10,242 nucleotides of DNA, from the NCBI GenBank assembly GCA_031281925.1, contig JAITES010000112.1:1-10242 (forward strand), in the 5' to 3' direction. The stretch comes from Treponema sp. (GTDB lineage Bacteria; Spirochaetota; Spirochaetia; Treponematales; Breznakiellaceae). The position numbers and the translations under genes were made by a program. The notes beneath the pieces were generated by a model, which was given only the letters and a program-made list of their open reading frames with translations, was not told the DNA's origin and did no database searches. This document shows positions 5,896 through 10,242 of this stretch, one piece after another (positions within the stretch are counted from its first letter, which is position 1; each line of letters opens with the position of its first letter).

Positions 5896-6777
5896 CTATT
5901 TTTTTGGTTCCTGTGTCTTTTTCCACCATTTCCTGAGGGCATAAAGATTGCTGTCGATAGTTCCCTTTGGAACATTCAGGACTTTTGCAATCTGGCGGTT
6001 GGTGGCATCCAGTTTGATTCCCTGCAGGCGCTTCTTCATGGCCCGCAGCCGGCGGCGGGCCCGATCCAGTTTTCCCTGAATTTCCAGAGAGAGTCTGGTA
6101 TTGTCATTTACCTTGAGAAGCCGCCTTTCAAAAGCCATGCAGCGGTAAAACTGAAGATGGATCCGTTCCTTTAGCTCACGGACTTCATCATCCCGTTTTA
6201 GCCGCAGGGAGCGCATTTCATCGATCAGGAAGCGGAGCTTTTCCCTGTCGATTCCGAGGGAAGAGGAGACGCGATCCAAAAAATCATCGGAAACAAAATA
6301 ATAGGATTTCAAAAACAGGATGAGAAGCTGACGCGGATTGGATACGGTATTATCCGCGGCCTGCATCCAGGGTATCACCGGGCGTTCCGGCGAATCGCCC
6401 GGGCCGGGTTCTTCCCCGTATTCAGGTTCCTCGTTGTAGACCCACAAATCCCCGGTCCGGGCAGTCCACGCGGCGTTTTCGGTAATGCTATGCTCAATCT
6501 GCCTTGACCTGTATTCCTTTGCGGTCCATCTGACCAATGAGTTTATATAATTGCTAAAAGAGGCTCCCTTATCCTTGTACATTGTGATGGCTTTGGAAAG
6601 CCGCGGATAGAGCCAGGAAAAGTAATCCGAACACTGTTCCCTGTCCCAGCCAAAAAGATGATACCGGTAGTAATTTTTCAGTATCGATGTGAAGAGCAGG
6701 CCTTCAAACTGTTTTTTTTCCAGAAGCCCCAGAGAATATTCCCGGTAAAGATTGTTAAGATAGATTCCTCCTTCCAT
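5896..6777 (-). CDS. Sigma-70-like / helix-turn-helix regulatory protein (divergent)
   Basis: A 293-residue soluble protein. The N-terminal part (about 45-100) resembles sigma region 2: CSDYFSWLYPRLSKAITMY, then GASFSNYINSLVRWTAKEYR. The C-terminus ends in a helix-turn-helix (about 255-285; TNRQIAKVLNVPKGTIDSNL) as in sigma region 4. Between them lies an acidic, Pro/Gly-rich linker (114-135) and a long charged helical stretch (about 190-255; LDRARRRLRAMKKRL) that could be a coiled coil. The length is larger than ECF sigma factors, and the primary motifs are weak, so it may be a divergent sigma factor or another DNA-binding regulator. The ATG at 6777 is chosen for the strong GGGGG six bases upstream. 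It heads the run with hemolysin III and STAS genes; an STAS partner in the same operon supports a sigma-related role, but this is inference. Confidence 0.65.
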   Translation of the reverse strand: MEGGIYLNNLYREYSLGLLEKKQFEGLLFTSILKNYYRYHLFGWDREQCSDYFSWLYPRLSKAITMYKDKGASFSNYINSLVRWTAKEYRSRQIEHSITENAAWTARTGDLWVYNEEPEYGEEPGPGDSPERPVIPWMQAADNTVSNPRQLLILFLKSYYFVSDDFLDRVSSSLGIDREKLRFLIDEMRSLRLKRDDEVRELKERIHLQFYRCMAFERRLLKVNDNTRLSLEIQGKLDRARRRLRAMKKRLQGIKLDATNRQIAKVLNVPKGTIDSNLYALRKWWKKTQEPKK

Positions 6778-6790
6778 CTGCGTCCCCCTT

Positions 6791-6805
6791 TTGTGCCAAA
6801 ATAAA
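6791..6805. promoter_or_regulatory. TTGTGCCAAAATAAA element upstream of the sigma-like gene
   Basis: This 15-mer differs by one base from TTGCGCCAAAATAAA at 2653-2667. It sits directly beside the ribosome binding site of the sigma-like gene, 14 bases from its ATG. On the coding strand it reads TTTATTTTGGCACAA. A bound protein here could block transcription or translation initiation. The remaining spacer up to 6932 shows no gene and no convincing promoter. Confidence 0.3.
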
Positions 6806-6883
6806 TATCGGTAGTACATGGGCGTTGAAACGGGGGTTCGCTTTAATCGTAGTGACAAATGTAACAGGTTTTGGGGGATTTTC

Positions 6884-6911
6884 AAAAGCAAAACTGTTTC
6901 AAATGAAACGG
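6884..6911 (-). terminator. Weak possible terminator after the NrnA-like gene
   Basis: Read on the minus strand, GTTTC-ATTT-GAAAC forms a 5-bp stem with a 4-base loop (6896-6909), with one further C-G pair beyond a mismatch. It is followed by TTTTGCTTTT. It lies 21 bases past the stop codon of the NrnA-like gene. The stem is short and AT-rich, so efficiency would be low. Confidence 0.3.
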
Positions 6912-6932
6912 CGGCTTTTAAGAATACGGTTT

Positions 6933-7931
6933 TTAGAGAACTTTTTTGAAGGCTTCCAGCAGTTTGGGCCGCAGTTCTTCGATTTTACCGGAATAGCTGA
7001 GGCCCGAGGCGTTTTTGTGTCCTCCGCCGCCGAATTCGGCCGCAATGACCGACACATCTACCCTGTCCCGGGATCGCAGACCTGCGGTACAGTTTTCCGG
7101 AGTCTCCTGCCGGATGATACAGATAGCCTCTACTCCCTCTATGGACTGGAGCATCTGGTAGAGAGAATCGGAATCGCGGCCCTCAAGACCGTATTTTTGG
7201 GTTTCGTCAAAGGTTTCCCAGCTCAGGGCAAGCTTACCGTCGAAGTGGGTCCGGGAACGTGCCATAACGATCCCCATAAGAATCCGGGAATTGAGGCTCT
7301 TGCCTCCGTGTATCCGTGCAAAGATCTGTTTGGGATTTGCCCCTGCCCGGATCATGTCCGCAGCCGCCTCGAAGGTAGCGGCCCCTGTATCATCCACATG
7401 GCGGAAGAAACCGGTATCGGTGCAGAGGCCAAAGAGAAGCAATTCAGCCTCTTCCCGGTTCGGCTCCATGCCCAGCGCCTGGATTATACGGAGGATCATG
7501 AAGGTTGTTGAGGGAGCCGCAATATCAAGGTACAGGGGCGCCTCACCGCCGGAAGGAGAATGTCCTGTTTCAGGCCTCCCCTCGGCGGTCCGTGCATGGT
7601 GATCGACAAGCGCCAGGGGCAGACCTTTTAGAAAAGGCGCTATATCCCCTGCCCGTTCGGCCGTGGAGCAGTCCACGAGGATCACAAAAGCCCCTTCCGT
7701 TTCCTCCGCGGAAGGCCGGGAAACAAAAGAAGAGGCAAAAGAATTAATTTCAGTACGTTTGAAGGGGCCGGCCGAACAGGCAATAGCCTTTTTCCCCAGA
7801 CGCTTCAATACGGAACACAGGGCCAGTTGACTGCCTACGCAGTCACCATCCGGCTCCTTGTGCCCCGCAATAATGAATTTTTTGCCGGATTGTATAAACC
7901 GGATTAAGCTCTCCGGTACCTGTGCTTCCAA
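6933..7931 (-). CDS. nrnA: DHH/DHHA1 phosphoesterase, NrnA-like oligoribonuclease/pAp phosphatase
   Basis: A 332-residue cytosolic enzyme of the DHH superfamily. The family removes 5' residues from very short RNAs (nano-RNA, including linear dinucleotides such as pGpG and pApA) and often dephosphorylates pAp. Motifs appear in order: H24-K-E-P-D28-G-D30 with VGS, D87 in LVDCS, the signature V-D110-H111-H112, D172 in GLCTDTGFFRH, and the DHHA1 substrate motif RSRDRVDVS (286-294) with GGGGH (301-305) and NASG. Length is normal for NrnA. The start is taken as TTG at 7931, giving 23 residues before the first motif as in relatives; no strong ribosome site is present. Translational coupling with the gene ending 5 bp upstream may help. 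It probably shares the promoter at 8475-8503. Confidence 0.88.
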   Translation of the reverse strand: MEAQVPESLIRFIQSGKKFIIAGHKEPDGDCVGSQLALCSVLKRLGKKAIACSAGPFKRTEINSFASSFVSRPSAEETEGAFVILVDCSTAERAGDIAPFLKGLPLALVDHHARTAEGRPETGHSPSGGEAPLYLDIAAPSTTFMILRIIQALGMEPNREEAELLLFGLCTDTGFFRHVDDTGAATFEAAADMIRAGANPKQIFARIHGGKSLNSRILMGIVMARSRTHFDGKLALSWETFDETQKYGLEGRDSDSLYQMLQSIEGVEAICIIRQETPENCTAGLRSRDRVDVSVIAAEFGGGGHKNASGLSYSGKIEELRPKLLEAFKKVL

Positions 7932-7936
7932 CGAGC

Positions 7937-8359
7937 TTAAAATTCCAGTTTGATGGTATCTATGTTCTCAAAACGGTCGTCAATATTCACGTTTAGGGGT
8001 ATGTTTCCCCAGGTTTCGTGGCCGTTGACGCGGTGCACATAGAGACGCACATGGCTGAATTCACCGTTCTTGTAGTAGACAGCCAGATAGGGCCAGGCTC
8101 TGGGAGCCTGCAGTTTGATAATATCTCCCTTGCCCGCGGCAGTATTGAACCATTCAAGGGGAAGATAGCTGTTGGCAAAACGGTTAATCCCCTTACGGTA
8201 GGTAACAACATAGCCCTTGCGATAGGTATAGATCTTCTCCAGCGGAACCTGGATACAGAAAAACTCCGATTCCTTGTCCGGCGGGAGTTCGGCAAAAACA
8301 GGCAGACTGAAAATTCCGCCAAATACACAAAGGAACGCAGCCAGGAATATTTTTTTCAT
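7937..8359 (-). CDS. Small exported protein of unknown function
   Basis: A 140-residue protein of unrecognised family. Residues 1-23 form a classical signal peptide: MKK, a hydrophobic core IFLAAFLCVFGGIFSL, then PVFA with cleavage predicted before ELPP. There is no lipobox after the core, so a soluble periplasmic protein is likely. The mature part (about 117 residues) is rich in aromatic residues and alternating beta-type sequence (YTYRKGYVVTYRKG; YLAVYYKNGEFSHVRLYVHRVN), suggesting a compact beta fold. No catalytic motif is visible. The ATG at 8359 is firmly placed: a consensus AAGGAGG (8370-8376) lies upstream and the signal peptide begins at once. It is the first gene behind a strong promoter and a structured leader, followed after 5 bp by the NrnA-like gene. 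Confidence 0.82.
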   Translation of the reverse strand: MKKIFLAAFLCVFGGIFSLPVFAELPPDKESEFFCIQVPLEKIYTYRKGYVVTYRKGINRFANSYLPLEWFNTAAGKGDIIKLQAPRAWPYLAVYYKNGEFSHVRLYVHRVNGHETWGNIPLNVNIDDRFENIDTIKLEF

Positions 8360-8468
8360 TTGACACAGACCTCCTTGCGTGATAATCGGTTTCAAAATCC
8401 GTTCCGAAACCGGCTCTGTTCATTGAGCTTGTTCCAAAATTATGATCCCTACCGGATTTCTTGGAACA
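8360..8468 (-). promoter_or_regulatory. Structured 5' leader with two stem-loops
   Basis: This is the predicted untranslated leader (about 109 nt) of the small exported protein gene. Stem 1 pairs GTTCCAA (8461-8467) with TTGGAAC (8431-8437), extendable by two pairs, and an inner ATCC/GGAT pairing is possible. Stem 2 pairs CGGTTTC with GAAACCG (8406-8412 and 8387-8393) around a 12-nt loop, and ends about ten bases before the AAGGAGG ribosome site. The loop of stem 2 contains GGAAC, which could compete with stem 1 for GTTCC. No known riboswitch class is recognised. Confidence 0.4.
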
Positions 8469-8474
8469 ATTTTT

Positions 8475-8503
8475 ATTATAACTCATGAAAAACGTAATAT
8501 CAA
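8475..8503 (-). promoter_or_regulatory. Strong sigma-70 promoter of the exported protein/NrnA pair
   Basis: On the minus strand the -35 box is TTGATA (8498-8503) and the -10 box is a perfect TATAAT (8475-8480), with an exact 17-bp spacer. Transcription would begin near 8468. This is the best promoter in the window. It lies in the short gap after the ornithine carbamoyltransferase stop codon. Confidence 0.75.
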
Positions 8504-8518
8504 GGCATCACTCGAAAT

Positions 8519-9469
8519 TTACTCAGCACAGCCCGGTATGGTGGCAAGCATGAGGGCTTTTATCGTATGTTTACGGTTTTCTCCCTCGTCCCAGGCCCGG
8601 CTGGAGGGACCGTCGATTACAGCGGCAGTTACCTCCTCGCCCTTTATTGCCGGCAGACAGTGCAAAAAAATCGTGTCTTTCCGGCCGGTTCTGTTCATTA
8701 GGGCCTCATTCACCTGAAAGGGCTTGAGAAGCTGTACCCGTTCTTCCTTCTTGCTCTCTTCCCCCATGGAGGCCCAGACATCGGTGTAGATCGCATCGGC
8801 TCCCCCGACTTCGGCACGGTCTTCCGTTATGCGGATCTGTGCTCCGGAAACGGCGGAGATTGAGAGGCATGTTTCGACGAGTTCCCGGTCGGGGTTCAAA
8901 GCCGCGGGTGTAATCACCGTAAAATTGATTCCCAGTTTTGCCGAGATAACCATGAGGGAACGGGCCACATTATTCCGGCCGTCGCCTGAAAAGCAGAGTT
9001 TCTTCCCCGCGGAAACGCCAAAATTTTCCTCCAGGGTCATGATATCGGCCAAAACCTGGGTGGGGTGGAACTGATCGGTAAGACCATTGTAAACCGGCAC
9101 TCCCGAATATTCGGCAAGTGTCTTTACGGTTGACTGTTTGAAACCACGGAACTGAATGGCGCTGAACATCCTCCCCAGAATCCGGGCGGTATCCTCCACG
9201 GATTCCTTCACGCCCATCTGTATATCCTGAGTTGAAAGAAAAACAGGATGCCCGCCTTCCTCCCCAAAAGCGGTTTCGAAGGCGCATCTTGTCCGGGTAG
9301 AACGTTTTTCAAAGAGCAGAGCCAGAGTTTTACCTGTAAAACGCTGATTAACTTCCCCTTTTTTGCTCTGAGCCTTAACTTTTACGGCAAGATCCAGCAG
9401 ATAACGGATCTCCTCGGCGCTGTAATCCAACAGTGTGAGCAGGGATCGCCCTTTTAAATTCACGGACAT
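8519..9469 (-). CDS. argF: Ornithine carbamoyltransferase
   Basis: A 316-residue cytosolic enzyme that makes citrulline from ornithine and carbamoyl phosphate, or runs in reverse in the arginine deiminase route. Signature motifs are complete: S57-T-R-T-R61 for carbamoyl phosphate, FRGF (107-110), H135-P-T-Q138, SMG (234-236) and H270-C271-L-P for ornithine. The ending DEGENRKHTIKALM is typical. The length and HCLPAIKGEEVTAAVID tail resemble biosynthetic ArgF, while STRTRCAFE and GVKES recall catabolic ArcB; the anabolic label is therefore tentative. The ATG at 9469 starts the family-like sequence and has GGAGG at 9482-9486, though with a long 12-base spacing; an upstream start at 9547 adds non-homologous residues. 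No other arginine gene is adjacent. Confidence 0.95.
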   Translation of the reverse strand: MSVNLKGRSLLTLLDYSAEEIRYLLDLAVKVKAQSKKGEVNQRFTGKTLALLFEKRSTRTRCAFETAFGEEGGHPVFLSTQDIQMGVKESVEDTARILGRMFSAIQFRGFKQSTVKTLAEYSGVPVYNGLTDQFHPTQVLADIMTLEENFGVSAGKKLCFSGDGRNNVARSLMVISAKLGINFTVITPAALNPDRELVETCLSISAVSGAQIRITEDRAEVGGADAIYTDVWASMGEESKKEERVQLLKPFQVNEALMNRTGRKDTIFLHCLPAIKGEEVTAAVIDGPSSRAWDEGENRKHTIKALMLATIPGCAE

Positions 9470-9492
9470 GGTTATTTGTAGCCTCCGGAGAA

Positions 9493-9521
9493 ACTTTAGC
9501 ATGGAGCAGGCACGAAAACAA
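9493..9521 (-). promoter_or_regulatory. Possible extended -10 promoter of argF
   Basis: On the minus strand TTGTTT (9516-9521) and TAAAGT (9493-9498) are separated by 17 bp, and a TG one base before the -10 box gives an extended -10 element. Both hexamers are imperfect. The predicted start near 9486 falls on the GGAGG ribosome site, leaving a leader of about 17 nt. Confidence 0.35.
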
Positions 9522-9537
9522 GTGGAGTGAACTTGTT
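9517..9537. promoter_or_regulatory. Inverted repeat overlapping the argF -35 region
   Basis: AACAAGT (9517-9523) and ACTTGTT (9531-9537) form a perfect 7-bp inverted repeat with a 7-bp spacer. It overlaps the proposed argF -35 box and would place a dimeric regulator on one face of the helix. It does not resemble the standard ArgR box. The right half is part of TGAACTTGTTCCA (9528-9540), which recurs at 8424-8436 with one change. Confidence 0.4.
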
Positions 9538-9597
9538 CCAGGCTCACATATCAGGCCTATTTTTCGTTTTTGTGTTTTTTATGCCGATACTTAATTA

Positions 9598-10242
9598 ATG
9601 ATCCAGCTGCACTTTTTTCTCCGCTACCATTCCCAGCTCAGCCGGATACGTCCGGAACTGGTAACTCATCTTGAACAGATCGGTTCCGGCGCTGCCCGGG
9701 CCGCCGGAGGCAAAGCCAAAAAGGGCAGACGGCTTCTTTCCGCTCTATTTGATGAGGATTCCATTGCCTTCTGGCTCGATATGCTGATCTGCCTAAAAAC
9801 CATTGACGCGGCGCTGAAAGAGGGTGAACGGGAACTGTACGGCTGGTCTCTCTGTCTTATGAAGGACGAAACCGGCCGTCCTCCGGAAGAAATATGCCGG
9901 ATCCTTTCAGGCAGCCGGGGAGGGATTTTTTGCGATTCCGGGTCACGGAAAGCGCTTGACGCGTATCTGTTCTTTGACGAAGAAGCAAGTTCCCTGACCG
10001 GTTTTTACAGACTTGAATCTTTCAGGGATTTTCCCCTGCCGAACGGAAAGGAATTTCCCCTCCGCCAAAAACTGACGGCTTTTCTTGAGAAAACGCAGGG
10101 AAATGTGCTGCTTTTGGGACCGACCCGTTCCGGGAAGCGGGATGCGCTCCGCTATTTTGTCAAAAAAATACTGGCTTCATATACCCGGGCTCCGTTCCCT
10201 CCCGTAATCCGTTTTGGTTCAGGCGGCATATCCTGTCTTGCC
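9598..10242 (+). CDS. P-loop protein, N-terminal fragment (runs off the window)
   Basis: The frame is open for 215 codons to the end of the window, so the C-terminus is missing. Residues 1-165 match no family I recognise; they are mixed, with helical stretches (AFWLDMLICLKTIDAALKEG) and no signal peptide or membrane segment. At 171-185 a Walker A-like loop appears: L-L-L-G174-P-T-R-S-G179-K180-R181 after a short strand GNVLLLG. The residue after the lysine is arginine where serine or threonine is usual, so nucleotide binding may be altered. The Walker B region would lie outside the window. The ATG at 9598 is the first possible start, since an in-frame TAA lies at 9592-9594. No Shine-Dalgarno sequence precedes it, so a leaderless message or a later start is possible. 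It could be an AAA+/STAND-type or other spirochaetal NTPase, which cannot be decided here. Confidence 0.65.
   Translation, partial: MIQLHFFLRYHSQLSRIRPELVTHLEQIGSGAARAAGGKAKKGRRLLSALFDEDSIAFWLDMLICLKTIDAALKEGERELYGWSLCLMKDETGRPPEEICRILSGSRGGIFCDSGSRKALDAYLFFDEEASSLTGFYRLESFRDFPLPNGKEFPLRQKLTAFLEKTQGNVLLLGPTRSGKRDALRYFVKKILASYTRAPFPPVIRFGSGGISCLA

Noticed and set aside
6825..7511. Plus-strand open frame opposite the NrnA-like gene
   Set aside because: The opposite strand carries all DHH/DHHA1 motifs; this frame has none and no ribosome site.
9563..9591. Promoter for the plus-strand P-loop gene (TTCGTT and GATACT)
   Set aside because: Spacing is acceptable but both boxes match the consensus poorly in AT-rich DNA.

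Overview
The window looks like a chromosomal segment from a spirochaete, most likely a Treponema-like member of the Treponemataceae. This rests on the combination of a PilZ protein of the spirochaetal DUF1577 type, a ComFB-domain protein, an Rpn-type nuclease remnant, a spirochaete-like divergent sigma-factor relative, and moderately G+C-rich coding DNA with short AT-rich spacers. The genus is an inference. No CRISPR array, insertion sequence, rRNA or phage gene is visible.

Layout. Positions 1-323 hold a broken remnant of an Rpn/PD-(D/E)XK transposase-like nuclease. A sigma-70-type promoter at 430-458 then drives a clear tRNA-Pro(UGG) at 499-571. The tRNA points into the 3' end of a minus-strand pair: an HD-domain phosphohydrolase (2595 to 1318) followed 14 bp later by a ComFB-domain protein (1303 to 587). 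A 148-bp divergent spacer at 2596-2743 carries repeated TGCGCCAAAAT motifs and a promoter. It separates this pair from a plus-strand pair: an exported protein with an acidic, Ala/Thr/Glu-rich tail (2744-3544) and a PilZ-type protein (3553-4791). A three-gene minus-strand operon converges on them: sigma-like/HTH protein (6777 to 5896), hemolysin III/PAQR-type membrane protein (5871 to 5185) and STAS anti-sigma-factor antagonist (5153 to 4818). Further right on the minus strand are a DHH/DHHA1 NrnA-like phosphoesterase (7931 to 6933) and, directly upstream of it, a small exported protein (8359 to 7937). That pair has a very good promoter (8475-8503) and a leader with two stem-loops. Ornithine carbamoyltransferase (9469 to 8519) follows. 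After a 128-bp divergent spacer, a plus-strand P-loop protein starts at 9598 and runs off the window.

How the genes fit together. There is no single obvious pathway. Three products belong to families linked to cyclic-dinucleotide biology: ComFB and PilZ as c-di-GMP receptor families, and NrnA-like enzymes as degraders of the linear dinucleotide products. A sigma-like protein and an STAS protein in one operon suggest a small partner-switch-like regulatory unit. The most unusual observations are the PilZ signature split across about 217 residues, the structured leader with competing pairing options at 8360-8468, and two families of short repeated elements in the promoter spacers. None of these proves a new system from sequence alone.
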